From the NCBI RefSeq assembly GCF_000473085.1, contig NZ_AXBA01000027.1, forward strand, positions 27,335 through 91,334: 64,000 nt of DNA, given 5' to 3'. This DNA is from Azorhizobium doebereinerae UFLA1-100. GTDB lineage: Bacteria; Pseudomonadota; Alphaproteobacteria; Rhizobiales; Xanthobacteraceae. Made by a program: the position numbers and the translations under genes. This document shows positions 9,670 through 18,829 of the stretch, one piece after another. The notes under the pieces were generated by a model. The model searched no databases, was not told the DNA's origin, and was given only the letters and a program-made list of their open reading frames with translations. Every line of letters starts with the position of its first letter. The stretch's first letter is position 1.

Positions 9670-11025
9670 CTATTCTCCTCCCGAGAGATCGACGGAATGG
9701 CCGCCGCCATGGCTGTCGCCGGACTTGAGAGCCTGCACGGCGGCTTGCGCGCCGTGGCTCATGGATTGATTGCGCCTCATGCGCTGAGCCCAGGCCGGCG
9801 GCCCGGACGATTCTGCCGCGCCAGAGGAGCCGCTTGCGGCTTCCGCGCCGCCGACCGTTCCCGCCGTCGACGAGCCGCCGGTGGCCGCGAAACTGGACCG
9901 CGCCCCGGCCGAGAAGCTCTCCCGCATCGAGCTTGCCGCGCGCCCGGCCGCGCGGCGGGCCGGCGCCGCGGCGGCGGACGCGGCGGCACGGCCGACGCCG
10001 CCAAGTCCCGCCGCAACTCCACCTGCGCCGGACCGGCCAGCAGAGGCGAGGCTGTAGGCGGAGGAGGCGCCGCCAGCCATCGCCGCGCCGCGACGGGCGG
10101 CGGCGGCCGTACCGGAGGCTGCCGCCATCGCTCCCCTCCCGGCAAAGCCCAGCGCGCCGGCGCCGGCCATGGCCGTGCCGGCGACTGCGAGGCCAGTGCC
10201 AACGGCAGCACCCGCGCCGAGTTGGGGAGCGCCGGAGACGAGACCGGTAGCGATGCCCGGGCCAAAGATGCCGAGGCCGAGCATGGCGAGCGCGGCGAGC
10301 ACGACGGAGAGCGCTTGCTCGATCGTCGGCTGTCCCCCGGCATAGGTCTGCGTGAATTGGGCGAAGAGCCCGGTGCCGATGCCGACGATGACAGCCAGCA
10401 CCATCACCTTCACGCCGGAGGCCACGATGTTGCCGAGCACCTTCTCGGCCAGGAAGGCGGTCTTGTTGAAGAGCGCGAAGGGAATGAGGATGAAGCCGGC
10501 GAGAGTCGTCAGCTTGAACTCGATCAGCGTGACGAAGAGCTGCACCGCCAGGATGAAGAAGGCGATCAGCACCAGCAGCCAGGAGACCATGAGCACCGCG
10601 ATCTGTACGAAGTTCGCGAAGAAGCTGGTGAAGCCCATCATCTGGCTGGCGGCGTCGAGCAGCGGCTGGCCCGCATCGAGCCCCACCTGGGCGAGCTTGC
10701 CGGGCCGCAGGAAGTCGGCCGTCGAGATCGAGGAGCCGCCGGCTTTCAAGCCAAGGCCCGCGAAGCTGTTGAAGACGATGGCCGAGAGATTGTTGAAGTT
10801 GGTGATGATGAAGGCGAAGAAGCCGATGTAGAGCGTCTTCTTCACGAGCCGTTGGAGAATGTCCTCGTCGGCGCCCCAGGCCCAGAACAGGCCCGCCAGC
10901 GTGATGTCGATGACGATCAAGGTCGAGGAGAGGTATCCGACTTCGCCCTTGATCAGGCCGAAGCCGGAATCGATGTAGGTCGTGAAGGTGTTGAGGAAGG
11001 TGTCGATGACGCCGACGTTGTTCAT
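9670..11025 (-). CDS. trbL: TrbL, VirB6-like membrane protein
   Basis: TrbL is the polytopic VirB6-like inner-membrane protein of the mating channel. Residues about 30-250 contain five or six hydrophobic helices (LIVIDITLAGLFWAW, TLYIGFFAFIITNFNNLSAI, IAVLMVSWLLVLIAFFILAV, TLAGFILIPFALFNKTAFL). The last 200 residues are Ala/Gly/Ser-rich and of low complexity, which is usual for TrbL. ATG 11025 is used because it overlaps the trbK stop as ATGA and begins with the conserved MNNVGVIDTFLNTFTTYID. Length is 451 residues. The long plus-strand frame over this gene is a GC-bias shadow. Confidence 0.93.
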   Translation of the reverse strand: MNNVGVIDTFLNTFTTYIDSGFGLIKGEVGYLSSTLIVIDITLAGLFWAWGADEDILQRLVKKTLYIGFFAFIITNFNNLSAIVFNSFAGLGLKAGGSSISTADFLRPGKLAQVGLDAGQPLLDAASQMMGFTSFFANFVQIAVLMVSWLLVLIAFFILAVQLFVTLIEFKLTTLAGFILIPFALFNKTAFLAEKVLGNIVASGVKVMVLAVIVGIGTGLFAQFTQTYAGGQPTIEQALSVVLAALAMLGLGIFGPGIATGLVSGAPQLGAGAAVGTGLAVAGTAMAGAGALGFAGRGAMAAASGTAAAARRGAAMAGGASSAYSLASAGRSGAGGVAAGLGGVGRAAASAAAAPARRAAGRAASSMRESFSAGARSSFAATGGSSTAGTVGGAEAASGSSGAAESSGPPAWAQRMRRNQSMSHGAQAAVQALKSGDSHGGGHSVDLSGGE

Positions 11026-11354
11026 CGCGCATCTCCCGCCGCGTTGGTGGCCGGCGCAGCCGCGCCCGGGGGCGTTTGTGGCGGCAATGGCCGCGCCGGC
11101 CTGCCGAAGAAGCGCCGGCGGTTCTCCTCCCAGACCGCCACGCAGCGCGCGGCTTCGGCGTCCTGCGGTCCGAGCGCGCTGCAACGGCGCAACTCGGCCG
11201 TGAGGTCATCGGATGCCGGGGCGACAGTGTTCGGAGAGGTCTCGGCCGCGGGCGCCGAGGGACGCCGATTGACTACGACGAGCGCCGCGATGAAGCACGC
11301 GATCAGGGCGACGATCGCGGCGGCGCGGAAGACCTCCGACCTGCCCAGCATCAC
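11022..11354 (-). CDS. TrbK-alt-like entry-exclusion protein
   Basis: This small protein (110 residues or fewer) has one N-terminal hydrophobic segment (FRAAAIVALIACFIAALVVV) and a C-terminal domain with two Cys (LRRCSALGPQDAEAARCVAV) ending in a proline-rich tail. In alphaproteobacterial trb operons the gene between trbJ and trbL is usually annotated as a TrbK-like entry-exclusion protein, thought to limit redundant transfer between cells carrying the same element; sequence similarity to RP4 TrbK is weak. The start is GTG 11354 or ATG 11351. It is coupled to trbL by ATGA. Confidence 0.75.
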   Translation of the reverse strand: MMLGRSEVFRAAAIVALIACFIAALVVVNRRPSAPAAETSPNTVAPASDDLTAELRRCSALGPQDAEAARCVAVWEENRRRFFGRPARPLPPQTPPGAAAPATNAAGDAR

Positions 11355-11360
11355 GCCACC

Positions 11361-12098
11361 TCAGTTGCCGCTGAACATGGTGACGTTGCCGGGCTGGTAG
11401 CCGCTGCGCGTCGAGAAATTCTTGTAGTTCTGTTGGCCCTGCGCCTCGGCGGCGGCGACGCGCGCCTGCTCCAGTGCATCGGCGCGGCTCTTTGCCGAAA
11501 GCACCGCGACGACATCGGAGAGCTGCTGGGATTGCAGCGCCAGAAGCTGGTTGCCGGCCTGGGCGGCCTGCAGCGCACCCGTCGCGCTCTGGCTGGCCGT
11601 CACCAGCGAGGTCATGGCGCTGGAGTTGGTCGGGATGTTGCCAACGACACCGGCCTGAACCTTCAGGCTGTCCTCGAAGGCGCCGACGGAGTTCTGCCAG
11701 CGCTGTTGAGCGTTGGCGACCATGGCGGTGGTCGAGCCCGTCCCCGCCGCCGTGCCATAGCTGGTCGAATAGGCGGTCTGAATGCGCTGCACATTGAACG
11801 AAATGTTCTGCGCCTGGCTGAGCAGCGACTGGGTCTGGGCGATCGACGACTGAAGCTGGGTCAGCGTCGACATCGGCAGGTTGGCGAGATTGCGGGCCTG
11901 GTTGATCAGGCTCGTCGCCTGGTTGTTGATCATCGTGATCTGGTTGGTGATCTGCTGTAGCTCGCGCGCTGCCGTCAGCACGTTCTGGCTGAAGTTGGTC
12001 GGGTCGTAGACGATCCATTGCGCCGAGGCGGGCGGTACGGCGATGGCCAGGGAGAGCACGGCGGCGCTCGCCGCCGCCAGATGGCGCAGCTTGATCAT
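11361..12098 (-). CDS. trbJ: TrbJ, VirB5-like conjugation protein
   Basis: TrbJ is the secreted VirB5-like component associated with the conjugative pilus and mating contact. It has a Sec signal peptide (about 1-26, ending PPASA before QWIVYDPTNFSQ) followed by a long helical, Gln/Asn-rich domain (LQQITNQITMINNQATSLIN; LNQARNLANLP; QSLLSQAQNISFN). ATG 12098 overlaps the trbE stop as ATGA, which fixes the start against longer frames. Length is 245 residues. Confidence 0.92.
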   Translation of the reverse strand: MIKLRHLAAASAAVLSLAIAVPPASAQWIVYDPTNFSQNVLTAARELQQITNQITMINNQATSLINQARNLANLPMSTLTQLQSSIAQTQSLLSQAQNISFNVQRIQTAYSTSYGTAAGTGSTTAMVANAQQRWQNSVGAFEDSLKVQAGVVGNIPTNSSAMTSLVTASQSATGALQAAQAGNQLLALQSQQLSDVVAVLSAKSRADALEQARVAAAEAQGQQNYKNFSTRSGYQPGNVTMFSGN

Positions 12099-14533
12099 GA
12101 TGACGTCTCCAGGTTGGTCAGGTCGGGGATGAGATCGGCCGCCCACAGAAGCTCGCGATCGGCAAGCCAGGTGGGCGTGAATGCCTCGCGGCCGTGCTCG
12201 GCAGTGACGCGCTCGATGGCGGCGTGATCGGCCTTTGACGACGCCGCGCAGAAGGCGAGCGCGACGGGTCCGAGCCCCAGCTCGAACAGCCGGTTGCCCC
12301 GGCGGGATTGGCAGTAATAGTCGCGCTTCGGCGTCGCCCGCGCGAGGATCTCGATTTGGCGATCGTTGAGGCCGAAGCGCCGGTAAATCGCCGTGATCTG
12401 CGGCTCGATCGCGCGTTCGTTCGGCAGGAAGATGCGTGTCGGGCAGCTCTCGACGATAGCGGGCGCGATGTTGCTGCCGTCGATGTCCGAGAGAGATTGC
12501 GTGGCGAATACGACGGAGGCGTTCTTCTTACGCAGCGTCTTCAGCCATTCACGAAGCTGCTGCGCGAAGGCCGGGTCATCGAGGACCAACCAGCCTTCGT
12601 CGATGATGAGCAGCGTCGGCCGGCCGTCGAGCCGGCCCTCGATGCGATGGAAGAGATAGGTCAGCACGGCGGGCGCCGCGCCGGCGCCGATCAAGCCCTC
12701 GGTCTCGAAAGCCTGCACTGAGGCGAAGCCGAGCTGCTCAGTCTCGGCGTCGAGCAGCCGGCCGGAGGGGCCTCCGACGCAATAGGGTTGCAGCGCCTGC
12801 TTCAGCGCCGTCGATTGCAGCAGGACCGCCAGGCCCGTGATGGTGCGCTCACCCACGGGCGAGGACGCCAGAGACGTTAGCGCCGACCAGACATGCTCCT
12901 TGGCGGTCGGGTCGATGGTGACGGCTTCCTTGGCGAGGATCGCCGTCACCCACTCCGCCGCCCAGGCGCGCTCAGCCTTGTCGTCGATCCGCGCCAGCGG
13001 TTGGAGCGAGACCGAATGGTCGGAGCCAGCGGAGAGCGAGCCGCCGAGATCGTGCCAGTCGCCGCCCATGGCGAGCGCGGCGGTGCGGATCGAGCCGCCG
13101 AAATCGAAGGCGAAGATCTGGTTGTTGCGATAGCGGCGGAACTGCATCGCCATCAGCGACAGCAGCACCGACTTGCCGGCGCCGGTCGGCCCGACGATTA
13201 GCGTATGACCGACGTCGCCGACGTGAAGGCTCAGCCGGAACGGCGTCGAGCCTTCCGTCTTACCGAACAGCAGCGGCGGCGCCTGGAAGTGCTCGTCGCG
13301 CGCCGGCCCCGCCCAGACCGCCGAGAGCGGGATCATGTGGGCGAGGTTCAGCGTCGACACCGGCGGTTGACGGACGTTCGCGTAAGCGTGGCCGGGGATC
13401 GACCCGAGCCAAGCCTCCAGGGCGTTCACCCCTTCCGGCATGCAGGTGAAATCGCGGCCCTGGATCACCTTCTCGATGAGGCGGAGCTTCTCGGCCGCAA
13501 GGCCGGGGTCTTCGTCCCAGACGGTGACAGTCGCGGTGATGTAGGCCTGCCCTACATCGTCCGTGCCAAGCTCCTGCAGCGCGAGGTCCGCGTCGGCCGC
13601 CTTGTTGGCGGCGTCGCTATCGACCAGCGTCGAGGCCTCGTTGGTCATCACCTCCTTGACGATGGCGGCGATCGACTTGCGCTTAGCGAACCACTGCCGC
13701 CGGATCTTGGTCAGCAGCTTCACCGCTTCGGTCTTGTCGAGCAGGATCGCGCGCGTGGACCAGCGGTACGGAAAGGCGAGCCGGTTCAGCTCGTCGAGGA
13801 TTCCAGGATGTGTCGCGGTTGGGAAGCCGACGATGGTCAGCGTGCGGAGGTGATGCGACCCTAGCCGCGGTTCGAGGCCGCCCGCGAGCGGCTCATCGGC
13901 CAGAAGCGCGTCGAGGTGCATCGGCGTCTCAGGGACGCGCACCCGCTGCTGGCGGGTCGAGATGGTCGAGTGCAGGTAGGTCAGTGTGTCGCCGTCGTCG
14001 AGCCAGGCGACCTCGGGCATGAAGCCCTCGACCAGTTGCAGCACGCGGTTGGTGCGATCGACGAAGCCGCGCAGCAGCTCCCAGGGATCGACGCCGCTCT
14101 GGGCGCGCCCTTCGTAGAGCCAGCCCTCGATGCGCGAGGCGTCCTCCGCTGGCGGCAACCAGACGAAGGTCAGGAAATAGCGGCTCTCGAAATGCGTGCC
14201 TGCTTCCTCGAAAGCGTCCTGCCGTTCGAGATCGACCAGCGCCGACGCGGCGTCGGGAAAGGCCGAATGGGGATAGGTCTGCGCGGCGATCCGCTGCGCC
14301 TCGACGAAGATCGCCCAGCCGGAGCCGAGGCGGCGCAACGCGTTGTTGAGCCGTGCGGTGACGCCGACCAGCTCGGCCGGTGTCGCGCTGTCGAGGTCCG
14401 GCCCACGAAACCGCGCCGTGCGCTGAAAGGAGCCGTCCTTGTTGAGGACTATGCCCTCCTCGACCAAAGCGGCCCAAGGCAGGAAGTCGGCGAGGCCGGC
14501 GGCGTGACTGCGATATTCGGCGAGGTTGAGCAT
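12095..14533 (-). CDS. trbE: TrbE, VirB4-like conjugation ATPase
   Basis: TrbE is the VirB4-type cytoplasmic ATPase that powers pilus assembly and channel function. Residues about 1-400 are the CagE/TrbE/VirB_N domain. The motor domain has Walker A GPTGAGKS at 448-455 and Walker B LLIIDEGWLV near 640, followed by ATQSLSDIDGS and the conserved ending region. Length (812) is usual. It begins 8 bp after the trbD stop and overlaps trbJ by 4 bp. Confidence 0.95.
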   Translation of the reverse strand: MLNLAEYRSHAAGLADFLPWAALVEEGIVLNKDGSFQRTARFRGPDLDSATPAELVGVTARLNNALRRLGSGWAIFVEAQRIAAQTYPHSAFPDAASALVDLERQDAFEEAGTHFESRYFLTFVWLPPAEDASRIEGWLYEGRAQSGVDPWELLRGFVDRTNRVLQLVEGFMPEVAWLDDGDTLTYLHSTISTRQQRVRVPETPMHLDALLADEPLAGGLEPRLGSHHLRTLTIVGFPTATHPGILDELNRLAFPYRWSTRAILLDKTEAVKLLTKIRRQWFAKRKSIAAIVKEVMTNEASTLVDSDAANKAADADLALQELGTDDVGQAYITATVTVWDEDPGLAAEKLRLIEKVIQGRDFTCMPEGVNALEAWLGSIPGHAYANVRQPPVSTLNLAHMIPLSAVWAGPARDEHFQAPPLLFGKTEGSTPFRLSLHVGDVGHTLIVGPTGAGKSVLLSLMAMQFRRYRNNQIFAFDFGGSIRTAALAMGGDWHDLGGSLSAGSDHSVSLQPLARIDDKAERAWAAEWVTAILAKEAVTIDPTAKEHVWSALTSLASSPVGERTITGLAVLLQSTALKQALQPYCVGGPSGRLLDAETEQLGFASVQAFETEGLIGAGAAPAVLTYLFHRIEGRLDGRPTLLIIDEGWLVLDDPAFAQQLREWLKTLRKKNASVVFATQSLSDIDGSNIAPAIVESCPTRIFLPNERAIEPQITAIYRRFGLNDRQIEILARATPKRDYYCQSRRGNRLFELGLGPVALAFCAASSKADHAAIERVTAEHGREAFTPTWLADRELLWAADLIPDLTNLETSS

Positions 14534-14541
14534 CGCGAGCC

Positions 14542-14817
14542 TCAGATCCCGAGGTGGGGCGGATAGCGGAGGTGCCGGCGCACCACGTCGACGAACTGCG
14601 GGTCACGCTTGGCCGCCCAGACGGCTGCGGCGTGGCCCACCGCCCAGATCAGCGCGCCGGGAATCCAGAGGCGAAGGCCGAGGGCGATCGCCGCCGCCAA
14701 GGTGCCGTTGGCGATCGCGACGGTCCGTGGCGCGCCGCCCATCAGGATCGGGTCGGTGAGCGCGCGATGGACCGGCGCGAAGAAGCCGGGCACGTCCGGG
14801 TCGACGATCGCGGCCAT
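14542..14817 (-). CDS. trbD: TrbD, VirB3-like membrane protein
   Basis: This is a 91-residue VirB3-like inner-membrane protein that partners VirB4-type ATPases. It reads MAAIVDPDVPGFFAPVHRAL and then one or two hydrophobic stretches (VAIANGTLAAAIALGLRLWI, ALIWAVGHAAAVWAA). The ATG at 14817 overlaps the trbC stop by one base as TGATG. The longer open frame upstream is a shadow of trbC. Confidence 0.9.
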   Translation of the reverse strand: MAAIVDPDVPGFFAPVHRALTDPILMGGAPRTVAIANGTLAAAIALGLRLWIPGALIWAVGHAAAVWAAKRDPQFVDVVRRHLRYPPHLGI

Positions 14818-15158
14818 CAGATCAGCGCTCCGCCAGAGAAGCTGAAGAAGGACAGGAAGAAGCTCGACGCGGCGAAGGCGATCGAGAGGCCGAACACGAT
14901 CTGGATCAGCCGGCGGAAGCCGCCCGAGGTGTCGCCGAAGGCGAGCGTCAGGCCGGTCACGGTGATGATGATGACCGAGATGATCTTGGCGACGGGGCCT
15001 TGCACGGACTCCAGGATGGAGTTGAGCGGCGTCTCCCACGGCATCGAGGAGCCGGAGGCGTAGGCGGCGGGCGCAAAGGCCAGCGTGAGGGTGGCGAGCG
15101 TGAGTAGCTCCGCCAGGCGGCGGCGCGATTGGCGAGCGACGGCGAGAACACGGATCAT
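14817..15158 (-). CDS. trbC: TrbC, VirB2-like pilin
   Basis: TrbC is the VirB2-type conjugative pilin precursor. It has a basic N-terminus and signal sequence (about 1-35, ending AAYASGSS), then two hydrophobic segments (AKIISVIIITVTGLTLAFGD and the region after GGFRRLIQIVFG). Length is 113 residues, normal for unprocessed pilin. It could be cyclised by the TraF peptidase encoded at 22012-22557, as in RP4; that is inference. ATG 15158 overlaps trbB by 4 bp. Confidence 0.9.
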   Translation of the reverse strand: MIRVLAVARQSRRRLAELLTLATLTLAFAPAAYASGSSMPWETPLNSILESVQGPVAKIISVIIITVTGLTLAFGDTSGGFRRLIQIVFGLSIAFAASSFFLSFFSFSGGALI

Positions 15159-16153
15159 GATGGGTCTCCGAGGGGCAAGGGGTCGCCGCCCGCCCCGGCG
15201 GACTGGACACGGTAATCGCCGGTGGCGGGATCGAGCCCGGCGATGAGGGCGAGTTCGGAGAGACGGCGTTCGGTGCCACGGCCGCGCAGCACCGCGACGA
15301 GATCGATGGTCTCGGCGATCAGCGCCTTGGGGACGGTGACGACGGCTTCCTGGATGAGTTGCTCGAGGCGGCGGATCGCGCCGAGTGCGGTGCCGGCGTG
15401 AATGGTGCCGATCCCGCCGGGATGGCCGGTCCCCCACGCCTTCAAGAGATCGAGCGCTTCGGCGCCGCGGACTTCGCCGATCGGGATGCGATCGGGCCGC
15501 AGCCGGAGCGAAGAGCGGACCAGGTCGGAGAGCGAAGCGACGCCGTCCTTCGTCCGCATCGCGACCAGATTGGGGGCGCGGCATTGCAGCTCGCGCGTGT
15601 CCTCGATCAGCACCACCCGGTCGCTCGTGCCGGCGATCTCGGCCAGCAGCGCGTTGGTCAGCGTCGTCTTGCCGGTGCCGGTGCCGCCGGCGACCAGGAT
15701 GTTCTTGCGCGATGCCACGGCAGCACGCAGCGCCGCGGCCTGGCCGGCGGTCATGGTCCCGGCGGCGACGTAGTCGTCGAGCGTGAAGACCGCGACGGCG
15801 GGCTTGCGGATCGCGAAGGCCGGCGCGGTGACGACGGGAGGCAGCAGCCCCTCGAAACGCTCTCCCGTTTCGGGCAGCTCGGCCGAGACACGCGGGCGCT
15901 CGGCATGGACCTCGGCGCCGACATGGTGCGCGACCAGGCGCACGATCCGCTCGCCATCGGCGGCGGACAGCGTCCGGCCGGTGTCTTCGAGCCCACCCGA
16001 CAGCCGGTCGATCCAGAGCCGGCCATCGGGGTTGAGCATCACCTCAACGATCGACGGGTCTTCGAGGAAGGCGGCGATGGCCGGGCCGAGCGCGGTGCGC
16101 AGCATGCGCGCGCCGCGTGAGAAGGCCTCAGAATGGAGTGGAGCAACCGCCAC
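15155..16153 (-). CDS. trbB: TrbB, VirB11-like conjugation ATPase
   Basis: TrbB is the VirB11-family hexameric ATPase at the cytoplasmic base of the mating channel. The N-terminal domain (about 15-145, [20 protein letters not shown]) is followed by Walker A GGTGTGKT at 156-163, an Asp box ([18 protein letters not shown]), Walker B region ([19 protein letters not shown]) and a His box ([12 protein letters not shown]). Length is 332 residues. The start used is GTG 16153 behind GGGAAC; ATG 16105 (residue 17) is an alternative. A strong hairpin lies directly upstream (16161-16200). Confidence 0.94.
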   Translation of the reverse strand: MAVAPLHSEAFSRGARMLRTALGPAIAAFLEDPSIVEVMLNPDGRLWIDRLSGGLEDTGRTLSAADGERIVRLVAHHVGAEVHAERPRVSAELPETGERFEGLLPPVVTAPAFAIRKPAVAVFTLDDYVAAGTMTAGQAAALRAAVASRKNILVAGGTGTGKTTLTNALLAEIAGTSDRVVLIEDTRELQCRAPNLVAMRTKDGVASLSDLVRSSLRLRPDRIPIGEVRGAEALDLLKAWGTGHPGGIGTIHAGTALGAIRRLEQLIQEAVVTVPKALIAETIDLVAVLRGRGTERRLSELALIAGLDPATGDYRVQSAGAGGDPLPLGDPS

Positions 16154-16160
16154 GATCGTT

Positions 16161-16200
16161 CCCGTCGGAAGGCCAATCGCGACACGCGATTGGCGACGGG
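16161..16200. promoter_or_regulatory. Hairpin in the trbB leader
   Basis: GCCAATCGCG (16172-16181) and CGCGATTGGC (16185-16194) form a perfect 10-bp stem with a 3-base loop, extended after a 5-base bulge by CCCGTC (16161-16166) with GACGGG (16195-16200). It lies in the only sizeable gap (16154-16347) of the transfer operon, between the copG-like gene and trbB, 8 bp from the trbB start. A second inverted repeat, CAAGTATT (16236-16243) with AATACTTG (16280-16287), lies in the same gap. These could be an RNA leader, a processing site or an operator separating traG/copG from trb expression. Confidence 0.5.
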
Positions 16201-16347
16201 GATGATTAGAAAAGGAAGAAAATGGGGCGCTTCAACAAGTATTCATGTGGCGTAGTGGCCCGGCGTAAAGCAGAGAAAAAATACTTGCTGGGTGCGGAGT
16301 GGCTCTTAGCGTTCCTTGCCTGCCGTCTGCTCGTTTGCCGCCGTCGG

Positions 16348-16794
16348 CTAATCGCTGGCTAAAGGCCGATTCGGTTCTTCCCGAACATCGTCGGGAATCT
16401 CTTGCCGAAGCTTCGGCCCTTCATTGAGACGCCGGCCCAGCGTGGCCACGAAATTGTCGTACCGCGCCCCGGCCTGCGCTCGCGCCGCCTTGGCGGCCGG
16501 TTCGGGCAGCGGCGGCGTGGTGTTGAGCCAGAAGCGGATGAATAGCGCCAGCGTCTCGACGCCGATGCCGACATCGCGTTCGAGACGCGCCAGGCGCCGA
16601 TCCTGCTGGTCGAGCCGCTTGGCGATGGCGGCTTCCCGCCGCTCGTCGGCATCCGGTGACAGGAAGGATGCGATGGCGGCTTCGGCGATCAGCGACATGG
16701 ATTGCTCGCGCCGCGCGGCATATGCCGCCAGCGACTGCATGACGTCCGGATCGAGATAGACGGAGAGCTGAGCCTTCTTTTTCGGCGTCGTCAT
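16348..16794 (-). CDS. CopG/RHH-type protein of transfer operon
   Basis: This 148-residue protein begins with a ribbon-helix-helix pattern (MTTPKKKAQLSVYLDPDVMQ, then SLAAYAARREQSMSLIAEAA) followed by a coiled-coil-like segment (DERREAAIAKRLDQQDRRLA) and a hydrophobic stretch (LALFIRFWLNT). Such CopG-family proteins lie between traG and trbB in rhizobial-type transfer operons. A role in operon control or in relaxosome assembly is plausible, not shown. The start MTTPKK at 16794 is preferred over a longer frame that would overlap traG. Confidence 0.8.
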   Translation of the reverse strand: MTTPKKKAQLSVYLDPDVMQSLAAYAARREQSMSLIAEAAIASFLSPDADERREAAIAKRLDQQDRRLARLERDVGIGVETLALFIRFWLNTTPPLPEPAAKAARAQAGARYDNFVATLGRRLNEGPKLRQEIPDDVREEPNRPLASD

Positions 16795-16801
16795 GCGCGC
16801 C

Positions 16802-18829
16802 TCACATTCCGAGGTCGTCGCCCGGATCGAGCGAGGCCTGCCGGGCAATGCCTTGCATCAGGTCATTCATCCGGCCGATGCGAGGCGCGTCCTCCTCCAT
16901 GTCGTCCACCTGGTCGAGCGCGAACTCGTTCTCGATCGGCTCCTTCTTCTCGACGGTCGCCTGGCTGAGCTCGGGCTGCTTGCGACGGTCAGTGTTCTTC
17001 GGGTCTTCGTCGTCCGCATCATCACCATCGCTTGCAACCGGAGCCGGCGGCCGTGGTGGCAATGGACGGGCGCTCCAGTCGTCGGGGCGCGCCTCCTTTG
17101 GGCGAGCGAGCACAGGCGGCGCCACGATGCGTTCCTGGAAGCGCCCATCCTCGTAGTAGCGCGCCTTCTTCGCCCGGATCGGGTGCAGCCCGGAGACCAT
17201 GACGATCTCGTCGGTCGGTGGGAGCTGCATGATCTCGCCGGGCGTCAGCAACGGGCGGGCGGTCTCCGAGCGCGAAACCATGAGGTGCCCCAGCCACGGC
17301 GACAGCCGGCTGCCGGCATAGTTCTTCATTGCCTTCATCTCGGTCGCCGTGCCGAGCGCGTCGCTGACCCGCTTGGCGGTCCGCTCGTCGTTTGTCGCGA
17401 AGCTAACGCGGACATGGCAGTTATCGAGGATTGAGTTGTTGGGGCCGTAGGCCTTCTCGATTTGGTTCAGCGACTGGGCGATCAGGAAGCTCTTGATCCC
17501 GTAGCCGGCCATGAAGGCGAGCGCCGACTCGAAGAAGTCGAGGCGGCCGAGCGCCGGGAACTCGTCGAGCATGAGGAGAAGCCGCCGGCGGCCGGCCTTG
17601 GCCTGCAGGTCCTCGGTCAGCCGTCGGCCGACCTGATTGAGGATCAGGCGGATCAGCGGCTTGGTCCGGTTGATGTCGGACGGCGGCACGACGAGGTAGA
17701 GGGTCGTCGGGCGGTCGCCGGCGACGATGTCGCCGATCCGCCAGTCGCAGCGCCGCGTCACCTCGGCGACCACGGGATCACGATATAGGCCGAGGAACGA
17801 CATCGCCGTGCTGAGCACGCCGGACCGCTCGTTGGCGGATTTGTTCAGCAGCTCGCGCGCGGCGGACGCGACGACAGGATGGACGCCCGCCTCGCCGAGA
17901 TGCGGCGTCCGCATCATCGCCGATAGCGTCGACTCGATCGGCCGCTTCGGATCGGAGAGGAACGAGGCGACGCCAGCGAGGGTCTTGTCCTCCTCGGTGT
18001 AGAGGACGTGGAGAATCGCGCCGACCAGCAGCGCATGGCTGGTCTTCTCCCAGTGGTTCCGCTTTTCCAGGCTGCCTTCGGGATCGACCAGAATGTCTGC
18101 GATGTTTTGGACGTCGCGGACCTCCCACTCGCCGCGGCGGACCTCGAGCAGCGGGTTGTAGGCGGACGACTTCGCATTGGTCGGATCGAACAGCAGCACG
18201 CGGCCGTGCTGGGCGCGAAAGCCGGCGGTGAGCTGCCAGTTCTCACCCTTGATGTCGTGGACGATGGCCGAACCCGGCCAGGTTAGCAGCGATGGGATGA
18301 CGAGGCCGACGCCCTTGCCGCTGCGGGTCGGGGCGAAGCACAGGACATGCTCAGGACCGTCATGGCGGAGATAGCTGCGCTGATGACGGCCCAGCACGAC
18401 GCCGTCGGGGCCGAGCAAGCCGGCCTGCTCGATTTCCTTCGCCTGGGCCCAGCGCGCGGAGCCATAGGTCTCGATGTTCTTGGCCTCGCGGGCGCGCCAG
18501 ACCGACATGCCGATGGCCACCGCCGCGGCAATGAGACCACCGGATGAGGCGATGTATGCGCCCTCGATGAAGATCGACGGCGCGTAGGCGTCATAAGCGT
18601 ACCACCACCAGAAGAACGCCGGCGGCAGATAGAACGGGAAGTGCAGGACCTCGAACCAGGGCCGCCCCAGCTCGGGCTGAAAGCCGAGCCGCCAAGCGGT
18701 CCACTCCGTCGCGGTCCAGATCGCCAGCAAGACGATGGCGAAGACGGTGATGATCTGACCCCAGAGAATCTTGGTCGCGGACATGCCGGCGAGCCTGTCT
18801 TGGGATCTTTGGCTCGAAGGATCACTCAT
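16802..18829 (-). CDS. traG: TraG/VirD4 coupling protein
   Basis: The coupling protein links the relaxosome to the Trb channel and pumps DNA. Two or more N-terminal transmembrane segments (about 22-42, 68-82, 94-110) are followed by the VirD4/TraG ATPase domain: Walker A PTRSGKG at 167-173 (CFAPTRSGKGVGLVIPSLLT), Walker B LLLMLDEFPALGRL near 400, and AQSLNQIEKAYGPN. Length is 675 residues. It overlaps the relaxase stop by 4 bp, so relaxase and coupling protein are co-translated. The C-terminal tail is acidic and charged, typical for substrate recognition. Confidence 0.95.
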   Translation of the reverse strand: MSDPSSQRSQDRLAGMSATKILWGQIITVFAIVLLAIWTATEWTAWRLGFQPELGRPWFEVLHFPFYLPPAFFWWWYAYDAYAPSIFIEGAYIASSGGLIAAAVAIGMSVWRAREAKNIETYGSARWAQAKEIEQAGLLGPDGVVLGRHQRSYLRHDGPEHVLCFAPTRSGKGVGLVIPSLLTWPGSAIVHDIKGENWQLTAGFRAQHGRVLLFDPTNAKSSAYNPLLEVRRGEWEVRDVQNIADILVDPEGSLEKRNHWEKTSHALLVGAILHVLYTEEDKTLAGVASFLSDPKRPIESTLSAMMRTPHLGEAGVHPVVASAARELLNKSANERSGVLSTAMSFLGLYRDPVVAEVTRRCDWRIGDIVAGDRPTTLYLVVPPSDINRTKPLIRLILNQVGRRLTEDLQAKAGRRRLLLMLDEFPALGRLDFFESALAFMAGYGIKSFLIAQSLNQIEKAYGPNNSILDNCHVRVSFATNDERTAKRVSDALGTATEMKAMKNYAGSRLSPWLGHLMVSRSETARPLLTPGEIMQLPPTDEIVMVSGLHPIRAKKARYYEDGRFQERIVAPPVLARPKEARPDDWSARPLPPRPPAPVASDGDDADDEDPKNTDRRKQPELSQATVEKKEPIENEFALDQVDDMEEDAPRIGRMNDLMQGIARQASLDPGDDLGM

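Noticed and set aside
9620..11209. 529-codon minus-strand frame over trbL
   Set aside because: It is another phase of trbL with Arg/Pro/His-rich sequence and no conserved features.
9697..11400. 567-codon plus-strand frame over trbL and trbK
   Set aside because: Composition is unnatural (Gly/Arg/Glu-rich) and the minus strand carries clear trbL and trbK genes with ATGA coupling.
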